A stretch of 64,000 nucleotides of DNA from Vibrio sp. 10N.261.45.E2 (GTDB lineage: Bacteria > Pseudomonadota > Gammaproteobacteria > Enterobacterales > Vibrionaceae): NCBI RefSeq assembly GCF_002875705.1, contig NZ_MCZZ01000159.1, forward strand, positions 1-64,000. Direction: 5' to 3'. Positions within the stretch are counted from its first letter, which is position 1; the number at the start of each line of letters is the position of its first letter. The notes beneath the pieces are model-generated. The model had not been told where the DNA came from and did not search any database. It saw only the letters and a program-made list of their open reading frames with translations. This document shows, piece by piece, positions 9,061 through 18,900 of the stretch. The position numbers and the translations under genes are program-made.

Positions 9061-9089
9061 CGAGGCAGTGCAGTGTCTGCACTGCCTCG
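9061..9089 (+). promoter_or_regulatory. 13-bp intercistronic hairpin
   Basis: Arms 9061-9073 and 9077-9089 are perfectly complementary around a TGT loop. No T-run follows, so it is more likely a 3'-end stabiliser or partial terminator between the binding-protein and second permease genes. Such hairpins often raise binding-protein levels. It also argues against a GTG at 9073 being a start. Confidence 0.65.
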
Positions 9090-9144
9090 ATTCAGCAACT
9101 TGATTTGCTTTACTGATGATATAAAACTAAAAAACAGGAATGAC

Positions 9145-10071
9145 GTGAGTAGTACTAGCGCATTAACAACACCGAAACCCAACGTTCATATGAAACCTTG
9201 GTATCAACGCCTTAACCTTTTGGATGGCGTGTTACTTGCTGTCATTTGTGTGTTTGCAGGCTGGCTTTATTATCGTTCCGCTGTTGGTATTAACTACCAG
9301 TGGCGCTGGGAAGATGCGTTTACCCTGATTTTCATCCCGCCTTCTCAAGGCAGTATCCCCTACTTTTTCCAAGGCTTGATCGCAACGCTGCGCTTGAGTG
9401 TTTGGAGTATGGTGTTAGCACTCTCTTTTGGCACATTACTTGGCGTCGCAAGGCACTCTAAAATCGCTTTCTTCAGAACGCCAGCGCTGATCTTTATCCA
9501 GTTGGTTCGAAATATACCGCCGTTGGTGTTTGTCTTCATTTTCTATTTCTTCGTTTCTAACCAACTGATTCCATTGCTCGGTTTAGAAAATATCTTACGT
9601 GAACACAAAGGTGATATTAACGCTGTTCAAGCCTTTCTCTTTGGCCCTGCTAATCTATGGGAAAACTTGGCGTCTGGTGTTATCTGTATTGGATTGCTCT
9701 CTTCTGCTTACATCGCAGAAGTAATTCGAGCTGGCTTAGAAAGTATTCCAAAAGGTCAATGGGAAGCGGCCGATTCGCTCGGCTTGTCTACGTTGTCTAA
9801 GTATCGTTTTGTGGTTGGTCCGCAAGTCTTAACAGCCATCACACCACCTCTGGCAGGCCAAGCGATCTCCTTGGTTAAAGACACGTCTATTGTGTCTCTA
9901 ATTTCGATCCAAGAGATGACTTTCGTTGGTACTGAAATGGCCAACTCTTCGGGTTTAATCTTCGAGATCTGGCTCATTGTAGGCTTCGTATATTTTGCTT
10001 TATGTTTTGCGCTTTCACGCCTTTTCAAAATGATTGAACAACGTTCTAGCGCCTACTTAAACCACCAGTAA
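9145..10071 (+). CDS. Polar amino-acid ABC transporter permease 2
   Basis: The 308-residue permease has the motif Q-L-V-R-N-I-P-P-L-V and the coupling loop G-Q-W-E-A-A-D-S-L-G. I place the start at GTG 9145, which has AGGAA about seven bases upstream. An in-frame GTG at 9073 lies inside the hairpin's stem and has no RBS. It likely pairs with permease 1 as a heterodimer, like HisM/HisQ. The inserted segment after the first core helices (around the L-F-G-P-A-N-L-W stretch) is longer than in permease 1. Confidence 0.82.
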   Translation: MSSTSALTTPKPNVHMKPWYQRLNLLDGVLLAVICVFAGWLYYRSAVGINYQWRWEDAFTLIFIPPSQGSIPYFFQGLIATLRLSVWSMVLALSFGTLLGVARHSKIAFFRTPALIFIQLVRNIPPLVFVFIFYFFVSNQLIPLLGLENILREHKGDINAVQAFLFGPANLWENLASGVICIGLLSSAYIAEVIRAGLESIPKGQWEAADSLGLSTLSKYRFVVGPQVLTAITPPLAGQAISLVKDTSIVSLISIQEMTFVGTEMANSSGLIFEIWLIVGFVYFALCFALSRLFKMIEQRSSAYLNHQ

Positions 10072-10127
10072 AGCCATTAATCAAAAGCACCGACTCGCCC
10101 GACCATTCATCCCCCCTATCAATTTCA

Positions 10128-10158
10128 CCTGATTGGTTTAAGTTATTGACCAATCAGG
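10128..10158. terminator. 10-bp inverted repeat after the transporter operon
   Basis: Arms 10128-10137 and 10149-10158 pair perfectly with an 11-base loop, 57 bp past the last permease. The run after it (ATTAATCCCTT) is only weakly T-rich, so termination efficiency is uncertain. Confidence 0.45.
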
Positions 10159-10263
10159 ATTAATCCCTTGATATTTCTTCTTCAAAACACAGCAAAATGC
10201 TCGTCTAAAAACTATACTTAGAGTATCGAACTACGTTGATTCTTCGTAAGGACATCACTCAAC

Positions 10264-11208
10264 ATGGACAATCATAAAGAAAGAGCTTTTTACGCCGTTG
10301 TTGGCGCACTGGTCGGAGACGCTGCTTCAATGGGGCTGCACTGGTTGTATGACCAAGAGAGGATCTTGCACGTGGCGGGTTTTGAACCAGAATTTCGTTC
10401 ACCGAATCAGTTCGATTATCAAGACAAAGGTTACTTTGCACACTCAGGAAAAACCGCAGGCGAGCAATCGCAATATGGAGCTCAGTTATTGGCGATGGTC
10501 GACAGCTTAGTCGACAACCAAAAATACGACGAAGCGAGTTACATCAAACATTTCCGTTACTGGTTTGATTTTGGTGGCAGTTGGCGAGGCTACATTGATA
10601 AGGCGACTCGAATGAGCTTGCTGAACATACACCAATTGGAGTTAGACGATGCTCCCATAACAAGGTGTGGCGCAGATGACACACAACTTCCCGCAATTTC
10701 AAAGATCATTCCATTAGTGGCCTGTACTTACACCTCTCATACCTTGCCAGCTATGGTGGAGAGTGCGGTGCGAGTGACCAACAACAACGACAAAGCCGTC
10801 GAATGGGCGCAAGCCATCACCCTATTAATTCAAGCAGCAATTCAAGGTAACTCTCCATTGCAGTCTGTAGAAATGGTCAGACAAACCTGCAGTAAGTTCA
10901 TACACGACCAAATCGATGAAGCCTTAGCTGAACCCGAACTTTCAATTACAGATGCCGCGAATAAGTTTGGGTTGCATTGTGAATTGAGCGCTGCGTTCCC
11001 ACTACTGATTCGCATCATTGCTGGCGCTCAGAGCTTTAAACAAGGTATTCGCGACAATATCTTATGTGGTGGTGACAGCTGTGGACGTGCCATCGTGATT
11101 GGCGCAGTATTAGCGGCTTGTTTCTACGAAGAAGACGGTGCGATTCCAACAGAATGGCTGAACCAAGTCGAACTCAATGGTGGTGTATTGTCTTTGCCGA
11201 TTGAGTAG
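10264..11208 (+). CDS. ADP-ribosylglycohydrolase-family protein, J1-crystallin-like
   Basis: The 314-residue protein has the DraG/ARH fold signatures: G-A-L-V-G-D-A-A-S-M-G-L-H-W-L-Y-D at the N-terminus and C-G-G-D-S-C-G-R-A near the C-terminus. Canonical hydrolases have D-x-D at the latter site to hold the second metal. Here the second Asp is Cys, as I recall from the J1-crystallin/SelJ branch. Catalysis on ADP-ribosyl-protein is therefore doubtful. An AAGGA RBS precedes the ATG. It is monocistronic and convergent with the next GNAT gene, separated by three bases. Confidence 0.78.
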   Translation: MDNHKERAFYAVVGALVGDAASMGLHWLYDQERILHVAGFEPEFRSPNQFDYQDKGYFAHSGKTAGEQSQYGAQLLAMVDSLVDNQKYDEASYIKHFRYWFDFGGSWRGYIDKATRMSLLNIHQLELDDAPITRCGADDTQLPAISKIIPLVACTYTSHTLPAMVESAVRVTNNNDKAVEWAQAITLLIQAAIQGNSPLQSVEMVRQTCSKFIHDQIDEALAEPELSITDAANKFGLHCELSAAFPLLIRIIAGAQSFKQGIRDNILCGGDSCGRAIVIGAVLAACFYEEDGAIPTEWLNQVELNGGVLSLPIE

Positions 11209-11211
11209 CGA

Positions 11212-11673
11212 TTACAACAAAACGGCACATTGTGCCGTCGGGATTATACGCCACATATAAACAAACTGTTCGTTTTGCGAGGTGATTTCAAAACCAAATC
11301 GGAGATACAACTCCCCAACTCGATTACCCTGCAGATAACACAACTCAACTGGCATATTGAGCTTATCTGCGTGAGCTAAGTAATCGCTGAGCACTTGACT
11401 ACCAATACCCTTGCCATGATATTCAGGCAACAGAAAGAATCGGCAAAAGTAGAAGTGGTCGCCCTTGTCTTGCAGTAGCACGCTGCCAATCGCTTTTCCC
11501 TGATATTCGATTATTTCAGGTCTTTCTTCCGCCCACTCTTCGGCATGTATATCTCGTTGAATTTGTTCATCCCAGCCAAATACGGCTTTGATCGGTTCAA
11601 ACTCAGCGGCCTTCTTAAGCTCGAATAGAAATTCATAATCTGATGGCTGAGCAGGCCTTGTCGAATATTTCAA
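11212..11673 (-). CDS. GNAT-family N-acetyltransferase
   Basis: A GNAT domain is clear from R-F-F-L-L-P-E-Y-H-G-K-G-I-G-S-Q-V-L (motif A) and L-C-Y-L-Q-G-N-R-V-G-E-L-Y-L-R-F-G-F (motif B). I favour a TTG start at 11673, with GGAG five bases upstream, giving about 153 residues that begin at the GNAT domain. A GTG at 11721 would add 16 residues without a good RBS. Substrate unknown. Confidence 0.75.
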   Translation of the reverse strand: MKYSTRPAQPSDYEFLFELKKAAEFEPIKAVFGWDEQIQRDIHAEEWAEERPEIIEYQGKAIGSVLLQDKGDHFYFCRFFLLPEYHGKGIGSQVLSDYLAHADKLNMPVELCYLQGNRVGELYLRFGFEITSQNEQFVYMWRIIPTAQCAVLL

Positions 11674-11746
11674 AATATCTCCAACAATAATCAATCGAGG
11701 CTTTGATTTCGAAACAATCACTCACCACAGTGTGATTAAATAAGGT

Positions 11747-12241
11747 TCATTTAGGGGCTAGTTGATAACGCAACACTTCGCGATTGTCTTGCTCCGAATA
11801 AAACGTACTCAAGAACTGACCACCGCACTTCTCAATCACTTTTCTTGAAGCGACATTTCCACTTTCACAACTAATAATAGCGTTTTCTGTCAATACATGT
11901 CGTTGAACCCAAGACAACATATGACTAGCAACACCTCGCCCTCTCACCTGTGGCAAAGTCTCGTAGCCGATATGTCCGATAACGTCATGAATGTATTCAC
12001 TCGTTCCGTGGCGAACTCGGATTACGCCAAGGATCTCACCTGACTCGATACAAAAATATGTAGAGGCTGGCGTCCACCCTTCTGGCAGGTCATCTCCTTT
12101 TGAATAAGCAATTCGCCTTTTCAAATACGCATCGCTGCCATCGGAAATACCTGTGTAAATATCTAACCTATCCTTAGCGCAAGCATTCACATAGTGATGA
12201 AAGGCACTTGAGTGCGATATATCGGCTTTGAGTATATCCAT
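11747..12241 (-). CDS. GNAT-family N-acetyltransferase
   Basis: This is a 164-residue acetyltransferase of the GNAT type, with motif A as P-Q-V-R-G-R-G-V-A-S-H-M-L and the C-terminal strand S-R-K-V-I-E-K-C-G-G. It lies 18 bases after the yjdM gene and 25 or more bases before another GNAT gene, so the three leftward genes probably share a transcript. Substrate cannot be told. Confidence 0.78.
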   Translation of the reverse strand: MDILKADISHSSAFHHYVNACAKDRLDIYTGISDGSDAYLKRRIAYSKGDDLPEGWTPASTYFCIESGEILGVIRVRHGTSEYIHDVIGHIGYETLPQVRGRGVASHMLSWVQRHVLTENAIISCESGNVASRKVIEKCGGQFLSTFYSEQDNREVLRYQLAPK

Positions 12242-12259
12242 ATAGTTTTGAGGCCCCGA

Positions 12260-12598
12260 TTACTGCTTCTTAACGTATTTGGCAGTCACCAGCATTTCAC
12301 CACCACCATCCAACTTACAATCTAACTGGTGATCTTTGCCTTCATTGATACGTCGAATCACGGCTTTAGTGCCGATTTTCAATACGCTAGAACTGCCTTT
12401 CACTTTTAGATCTTTAATGAAAGTCACTTTGTCTCCAGTATCTAACACTGCACCGTTAACGTCCTTAACACGCGCGGCTTCTCTTTCTAAACGCTCTTCT
12501 TCTGGGTTCCATTCGTAGGCACACTCAGGGCAGATTAGGTTGTTTTGGTCTTGATAGACATATTCAGATTGGCATTGTGGGCAAGGAGGTAAAGACAT
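12260..12598 (-). CDS. yjdM: YjdM/PhnA-family zinc-ribbon protein
   Basis: The 112-residue protein has an N-terminal zinc ribbon (C-P-Q-C ... C-P-E-C, residues 6-26) and the conserved PhnA C-terminal domain (K-D-x-N-G-x-x-L-x-x-G-D-x-V and I-K-D-L-K-V-K-G-S). Length matches E. coli YjdM. The family was once linked to phosphonate use, but no phosphonate gene is nearby and its role remains unclear. It is the promoter-proximal member of the small acetyltransferase cluster. Confidence 0.88.
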   Translation of the reverse strand: MSLPPCPQCQSEYVYQDQNNLICPECAYEWNPEEERLEREAARVKDVNGAVLDTGDKVTFIKDLKVKGSSSVLKIGTKAVIRRINEGKDHQLDCKLDGGGEMLVTAKYVKKQ

Positions 12599-12722
12599 AC
12601 GTTAATACTTTATTTAAATAGGGTTTGTTCCATTTTAATGGCTCTTGTCAGGCTTAGCGAGCATAAATCTGACAAGTTTTTCGGAGAGTTAATTGTCTTA
12701 GAAAAAGATCAGTAGCTAAAAC

Positions 12723-12754
12723 GAACAAACACAGCCGCTAAGCTGTGTTTGTTC
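12723..12754 (-). terminator. Strong terminator of the ThrE-like gene
   Basis: A perfect 13-bp stem (12723-12735 with 12742-12754) and a six-base loop lie just past the stop at 12778. On the minus strand the stem is followed by CGTTTT. Confidence 0.7.
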
Positions 12755-12777
12755 AAAAATTTGAGAAACGTAACGGC

Positions 12778-13941
12778 TTAACGTTCGACTTTTGGTGAGT
12801 AGATAGAGTACGCGGTGATTTGACCTGCCACAATTGCAGAGAACATGAATAGCGCAGACAGACCAATACTCGGAATAGGCAAAATCGACTGTTCAAACAC
12901 CGACTGGCTGGCGCTCACCAATACTCGGCTACCTGGAACCAAGATGATTATCCCTTGCACGATATAAATAGAACCCGTGAGCTCCATCTTTTTGGCAATC
13001 CAAGTACCGTACAAAGTGATCAGAACCGTCGTAACCCAAGTACCTACAACCCAACCACTATCAAAACCTAGATAGAACGGCCCCCACATACCAAGAACCG
13101 CAACTGGCAAGCCAAGCAAGATGTCTTTAGGTCGAGCATTGAACATCACGCCGATAGACACAGAGATCAGCACCAAGCCAGATATGTGCATCCACACGGG
13201 GACAGCATTGGTATAGTCGATGGAAACCGCTTGCCCCCATATCGCTTCACCAATATTTAGACCCATGATAATCCCGACAAACAGCTTTATCAGGGTTAAG
13301 GCACTCTGCCCTAGCAAACTGGTACCCGAGACGAGATCATTGAACGCCAAACACTCTAATGCGTTGGCTATGGATAATCCGGGGACAAACAACACGATTG
13401 AGGCAATACACAACGCCCACACCGGAATCGGTAAACCAGTGCTCGCCAAGAACGCCACAAAGATACCCGTTAACAATGCAGAGATAAATTCAACCGCAAT
13501 TGCTCGACGTGAATGAAGAACTTGCTGACACACCCAAACCATTAAACCCAATAACGCAGAAAAGCCAACCGCTTCCAACGTACTGCCGACTAGCATTAAA
13601 TACGCAGGCGGGATACCCATATTGGCCAATGCAGTCACAAATTTAGAGTAACCCACAGGCTCTGGTACTGGTTCACTGCTTGGTTGATTAATACGAATGA
13701 TGGTGTTCGCCAACAAACTTAGGTTAATAGAAGCTGGCTTTAAGCGCTTAAGAATAACGGCGTTGTTGTCGTCTGGAAATTGATAATTAATCGCGGTTGG
13801 TGTTGCTTGGATCATCACATCCACACCATGCTTTTTTGCATAAAATTGTGTGTACTTTTCAAGCTTATAGGGAGCACAACCACTGCGGTGAAGAGTGTCA
13901 CCAATTTCAACAATTTTGTTAATTCTGAACTGAGAAGGCAT
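12778..13941 (-). CDS. ThrE-like threonine/serine exporter family membrane protein
   Basis: This 387-residue protein starts at ATG 13941. A TTG at 14022 would add 27 non-conserved residues. The soluble N-terminal domain (about 1-115) has R-S-G-C-A-P-Y-K-L-E, the YjjP/ThrE cytoplasmic module, and about ten hydrophobic helices follow (PF06738 plus PF12821 halves). YjjP and YjjB, separate in E. coli, are fused here. Related proteins export threonine, serine or succinate; the substrate is not determined. Confidence 0.8.
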   Translation of the reverse strand: MPSQFRINKIVEIGDTLHRSGCAPYKLEKYTQFYAKKHGVDVMIQATPTAINYQFPDDNNAVILKRLKPASINLSLLANTIIRINQPSSEPVPEPVGYSKFVTALANMGIPPAYLMLVGSTLEAVGFSALLGLMVWVCQQVLHSRRAIAVEFISALLTGIFVAFLASTGLPIPVWALCIASIVLFVPGLSIANALECLAFNDLVSGTSLLGQSALTLIKLFVGIIMGLNIGEAIWGQAVSIDYTNAVPVWMHISGLVLISVSIGVMFNARPKDILLGLPVAVLGMWGPFYLGFDSGWVVGTWVTTVLITLYGTWIAKKMELTGSIYIVQGIIILVPGSRVLVSASQSVFEQSILPIPSIGLSALFMFSAIVAGQITAYSIYSPKVER

Positions 13942-14461
13942 GGGTATTTTAGGCGAGACAAAATGTGCGGCAAATGTACCAAACGATAGACGGAATGACG
14001 AGACTTTTGCGTGAATTATCAACTGAACTCGTTACTTTTTTCTGCAAAGGCTTAGAAGTGCCTATTACTCTACTCATTTGGGATTAGTTTAATGAATGAT
14101 ATGAATCGTTCGTAAGTTAAAACTATGCATTCATACTGTTATAAACGCACTTCAGAATTCGGTTTAAATCACGATGGTGTTAACACCTTCAAGCTCTGAA
14201 TTTGCCATCATCTGTGAGCAAATTAGACTCGACATCGGTTTATAAATTAACCCCCATACCCGTTTTCCAAATTATCAAGTAGCCGCCCGTTTGAATCTTG
14301 ACCTTAACGAGAGTTTAGTCACATTTTATTCATTCTAAAAACGCTAGACCTGTTTGAAAAACTAGCGGAGTGGTGGTTATGCGAGCACTTAGAATAAAAA
14401 TGAAAGAAAAAGGTTTCGTTTTCAGTTAGATGTGGCATTATCAAACTCGTTAAGACGATGT
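13942..14461. other. Intergenic region between the ThrE-like gene and the tRNAs
   Basis: These 520 bases separate the leftward exporter gene from the rightward tRNA pair. They hold a nested dyad (14332-14395) and presumably both promoters, which I could not place reliably. Antisense frames across the tRNAs resemble the well-known spurious A-G-I-E-P-A-S-S-A-W-K peptide and are not genes. Confidence 0.4.
14332..14395. repeat. Nested inverted repeats upstream of the tRNA pair
   Basis: An outer dyad (ATTCTAA 14332-14338 with TTAGAAT 14389-14395) encloses an inner dyad (CGCTAG 14342-14347 with CTAGCG 14362-14367). It lies 65-130 bp before the first tRNA. Possible regulatory element or remnant; weak evidence. 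Confidence 0.3.
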
Positions 14462-14536
<75 letters not shown>

Positions 14537-14574
14537 ATCTTCTTGATGCCTCAGTCTTACTCTTAAGACAGTGT

Positions 14575-14649
<75 letters not shown>

Positions 14650-14887
14650 ATCCTACTTAGGCTTTATTCAGCCGAAACTTTCCCAAAGTTCAGACGTTTC
14701 AACATCAATTTTATCGTCTCTAGATAAATCCGTTAATTCACTCTATTGCTTCGTATTTTTATAACTAATACCACAGTTCTACTCTTAGTCGTTTTCGAAA
14801 TTGTTCCAATCTAATAATCTCGGTCAATATCCGAAAAAATGGTTGTGTTAATGTGCGCCAATTAGAAACCACCACAAAACAATAAAA

Positions 14888-15145
14888 ATGTTTAAAAGCA
14901 ATGAGTTAACAATAAACATTGAAGCAATCAATGTCGCGCTGTCAAAAGTCGAAAATGCGAACAAAATTCAGCTTAATACGCTGAAGGGTTACGTGAGCAG
15001 CGAACCAGAACAAGCCGTTCTTGCGTTTCGCTCTTTGAATGAAGTGGATTCTATCGACGATAAGCTAAAGAAAATTCTGACTGAGCTGCCTCATTTAAGT
15101 AGTGAAGCACAACACCTACTGGAAACATCGATTCTTTTACAGTGA
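14888..15145 (+). CDS. Small hypothetical protein, 85 residues
   Basis: The protein is helical and rich in Leu, Glu, Ser and Asn, without Cys or a signal peptide. Candidate helices are I-N-V-A-L-S-K-V-E-N-A-N-K-I-Q and S-S-E-A-Q-H-L-L-E-T-S. It resembles small cytoplasmic vibrio proteins of unknown role. A hairpin with matching strand direction follows immediately, which supports it as a real transcription unit. No function can be assigned. Confidence 0.55.
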   Translation: MFKSNELTINIEAINVALSKVENANKIQLNTLKGYVSSEPEQAVLAFRSLNEVDSIDDKLKKILTELPHLSSEAQHLLETSILLQ

Positions 15146-15152
15146 TGGGTAA

Positions 15153-15202
15153 TAAAGATAAGTCTCGACTGTCGCATAGACATTAGTAAAGACTTATCTT
15201 TA
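15153..15202 (+). terminator. 13-bp inverted repeat after the 85-residue gene
   Basis: Arms 15153-15165 and 15190-15202 are perfect complements with a 24-base loop and start seven bases after the stop. The right arm ends TTTA, so it may serve as a terminator, but the loop is long. Confidence 0.45.
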
Positions 15203-15211
15203 ATTTCCTAA

Positions 15212-15241
15212 CTCTGATTGAATTTCTCATTCAATCAAGAG
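15212..15241 (-). terminator. Hairpin after the cupredoxin gene
   Basis: A 9-bp perfect core (15215-15223 with 15229-15237), flanked by CTC/GAG pairs, lies 15 bases after the cupredoxin stop on the minus strand. The downstream bases are only moderately T-rich. It probably ends the copper operon transcript. Confidence 0.45.
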
Positions 15242-15255
15242 CCAATGATTAACGT

Positions 15256-15828
15256 CTAAAGCGTTACACTTTTCACCATACCCGCTTCTGCGTGCCCTGG
15301 AATATTACAGGCAAATTCTACGTGATTGTCTCCATGGAAATGCCAAAGCATCTGCTTCGCTTTGCCCGGTTTTACTGTCACTGTACTGCCAGAATCATGA
15401 GCATGCTTACCCATGTTTTTCATCATTTCACGACGCTCTAACTGCTCCGCAGCAGAACCAATCGAGAATTCGTGATCGATCTTGCCTGTGTTCATCACAA
15501 CGAACTGCACCACATCGTTCGGCTCAATTTCAACCCTGTTCTTAAAGGTGATTTTCATGTCGTCACTCAGTAAAACATGAACCACTTTATCCGGTTTTGC
15601 CCCCGTCGCAGGCATGCCTACTTCAGACATACCGTCCATATTCATCATCATTGAATGATCCATCTTTCCACCTTTCATCATGCTGTGATTCATCTTCGAG
15701 TGGTTCATTTCTCCGCTCTTCATCATCGAGTGATCCATACCTGAGTGGTCCATCGTCGAATGATCCATTGCAGCAAATGCTGTTGAAGCGGTGATTGTTA
15801 GGGCGATAGTAATTAGTGTCTTTTTCAT
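15256..15828 (-). CDS. Periplasmic Met/His-rich cupredoxin, copper-resistance type
   Basis: The 190-residue protein has a signal peptide ending A-F-A-A. A Met/His/Ser low-complexity region (about 20-70) of repeated M-D-H-S and M-N-H-S units would bind copper. The C-terminal cupredoxin domain (about 80-190) has type-1-like ligands: His in D-H-E-F-S, then C-N-I-P-G-H-A-E-A-G-M. It is the last gene of the cus-type operon and likely shuttles or buffers copper in the periplasm. CopI-like cupredoxins have a similar plan; the symbol is left blank because orthology is not certain. Confidence 0.82.
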   Translation of the reverse strand: MKKTLITIALTITASTAFAAMDHSTMDHSGMDHSMMKSGEMNHSKMNHSMMKGGKMDHSMMMNMDGMSEVGMPATGAKPDKVVHVLLSDDMKITFKNRVEIEPNDVVQFVVMNTGKIDHEFSIGSAAEQLERREMMKNMGKHAHDSGSTVTVKPGKAKQMLWHFHGDNHVEFACNIPGHAEAGMVKSVTL

Positions 15829-15885
15829 GGTCTTTCCTTAAATTGATTCTGTTTATTTTGCTGGTTTTATATGTTTATGTGGTGC

Positions 15886-15918
15886 GCCCTTACCTACTCC
15901 TACCTCGCAAGTAAGGGC
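15886..15918 (-). promoter_or_regulatory. Intercistronic hairpin between cusA and the cupredoxin gene
   Basis: GCCCTTAC (15886-15893) pairs with GTAAGGGC (15911-15918), with a 17-base loop. It lies in the 106-bp gap in the operon. No T-run follows, so it may only modulate cistron levels. Confidence 0.4.
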
Positions 15919-15934
15919 TTTTATAATCAGTACG

Positions 15935-18900
15935 TTATTTACTTGTCTCGCTTTGGATCTGAGTGACCTCACGCTGCTTCCATAGCTTGAAGATCGCAGG
16001 AAGCACCAATAGAGTGAGCAGTAGTGCAGACGCCATTCCACCAATCATCGGCGCAGCGATTCGTTGCATCACTTCTGAGCCTGTACCTTCTCCGTACATG
16101 ATTGGGATTAATCCAATGATTACGGTAAGCACTGTCATCATGACTGGACGCACACGAAGACCTGCCCCTTCACGAATGGCATCAGTGAGATCAGTTTGTT
16201 GGAGTGTTTGCTGGTTCTGTTCAGCATCGAGCTTTTTGAAATGCCACGCTTGGTTGAGGTACACCAACATGATTACCCCAATCTCTACCGCAACGCCCGC
16301 TAGCGCGATGAAGCCAACACCAACCGCTATGGAGAAGTTGTAATTGAGGTAGTGCATCAACCACAGACCACCAACCATGGCTAATGGTAATGTCAACATG
16401 ATCACCATCACTTCACCGACGCGGCGGAAGCTCAAATACAGCAGCAACATGATGATGGCGATGGTGATAGGCACGACCACACTTAGGCGATCTTTGGCCC
16501 GTTCCATGTATTCGTATTGACCAGACCATGCGAGCGAGTAGCCCGCAGGCAATACGACTTGCTCGGCAACCACTTGCTGCGCTTCTGCCACGTAAGAACC
16601 AAGGTCACGACCATCAATATCCACGAATACCCAACCATTGGGGCGCGCATTCTCGGTTTTGATCATTGGTGGGCCATCTTCGTAGCGGATATCCGCGACA
16701 TCAGAAAGCGCAATACGTGCACCGTTTGGCGTAACGAGTGGTAAGTTCTGTAACTTCACTACAGAATCACGGTAATCTTGCGGGTAGCGGACGTTGATTG
16801 GATAGCGCTCCAGCCCTTCAACGGTTTCACCCACATTCATTCCGCCCACGGCCGTTGAAATAACCTGTTGAACCTCTTTGATGCTTAATCCATAACGAGC
16901 AGCAGAGCGGCGCTTGATGTCTATCGTGACATAACGACCACCAGCCACGCGTTCGGCATACACAGAAGCCGTACCACTCATACCATTTAAGATAGGTTCC
17001 AGTTGAGACCCGATATCCTCAATCACACTCAGATCAGGGCCTGCGATTTTGATGCCGATTGGTGTTTTAATGCCTGTCGCTAACATGTCGATACGAGTCT
17101 TGATTGGCATAACCCATGCGTTAGTCAAACCCGGGAACTGAATCAGATCATCGAACTCTTTACGCAGCGACTCAGTAGTGACACCGTCACGCCATTCATC
17201 TCGAGGTTTCAGCTGAATAACCGTTTCAATCATGGTCAGTGGCGCAGGGTCGGTTGCCGTTTCCGCACGTCCAATCTTGCCCCATGTGGTTTCAACCTCT
17301 GGAATGGTTTTGATCAGCTTGTTGGTTTGCTGCAGCAATTCACGCGCCTTACCTATCGAGATCCCCGGATAAGTAGTCGGCATGTACATCAAGTCACCTT
17401 CATCCAAAGGAGGGATGAACTCACTACCAAGCTTACTGGTTGGGTAATACGCAGAAGCCATCAAGCCTAGCGCGATGACAATCATCACTTTTGGATACTT
17501 AAGGCTTAAGTTGAGCAATGGTTTGTACATAGTCACTAAGCTGCGGTTCACTGGGTTCTTGTGTTCAGGTAATACGTTGCCACGAATGAAGTAACCCATT
17601 AGCACTGGTACAAGCGTGATAGCCAAGCCTGCAGCCGCAGCCATTGCATACGTTTTAGTAAACGCGAGTGGACAGAACATCTTGCCCTCTTGTCCTTCTA
17701 ATGCGAATACAGGAACGAAGCTTAAAGTAATAATGATGAGCGAAAAGAACAGCGGGGCTCCCACCTCTTCTGCGGCTTTACCAATCACTTGCCAACGGTT
17801 TTTATCGGTCAGAGGCGTTCGCTCAATATGTTTGTGAACGTTCTCTATCATTACGATCGCACCATCGACCATGGCACCAATCGCAATTGCAATGCCACCA
17901 AGAGACATGATGTTGGCATTAATGCCCTGCCAATGCATCACAATAAACGCACCTAAAATACCAACAGGCAAACTCAGTGCGATAACCAGTGATGAACGAA
18001 TATGGAAGAGGAACAGCGCGCACACAATCGCGACCACGATGAACTCTTCTGCCAGCTTTTTCCATAAGTTCTCAACCGCAGAGTCGATCAAGGTTGAACG
18101 GTCATAGGTCGCGACAATTTCAACGCCATCAGGTAAGCCAGCTTGTAGCTCTGCCAGTTTATTCTTAACAGAATCAATTACTTCACTGGCATTTTCACCA
18201 AAGCGCATCACGATAACGCCACCAACCGCTTCTCCTTCACCATTTAGCTCTGATATACCACGACGCATCTGCGGGCCAAGGTTAATGTCAGCAATATCTC
18301 CCAATAGCAGCGGTGTGCCTTTGTCGGTTACTTTTAGTGGTAGTGATTGAATGTCTTCAATGCTTGTCAGGTAGCCCGTTGTGCGAACCATGTGCTCGGC
18401 TTCAGCAATCTCGACAACAGAAGCACCCGTTTCTTGGTTACCATCTTGGATCGCCTTATTGACCTGTTGAAGCGTTAGGAAATAAGCGCGTAATTTGGCA
18501 GGATCAATCTGTACTTGATACTGCGTCACCATACCGCCTACCGTCGCGACTTCAGACACACCCTCAACGGTTTGCAGTTCATACTTCAAGAACCAATCTT
18601 GCAAACTACGAAGTTCGGCTAAGTCGTGCTTACCGGTTTTATCTTGCAGTACATAGCTGTAAACCCAGCCCACACCGGTGGCATCTGGCCCTAATGTTGG
18701 CTTAGCACTTGATGGCAAGTTAGACGCTACTTGACTCAGGTACTCCAACACGCGAGAGCGCGCCCAATACATATCGGTATCATCATTGAAAATGATATAG
18801 ACGTAAGAATCGCCAAAGAACGAATAACCACGAACCGTTTCGGCTCCCGGCACAGCTAACATCGCCGTGGTGAGTGGATACGTTACTTGATCTTCGACCA

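Noticed and set aside
9073..9144. N-terminal extension of the second amino-acid permease
   Set aside because: The GTG start falls in the stem of a 13-bp hairpin and has no RBS. GTG 9145 has AGGAA at good spacing.
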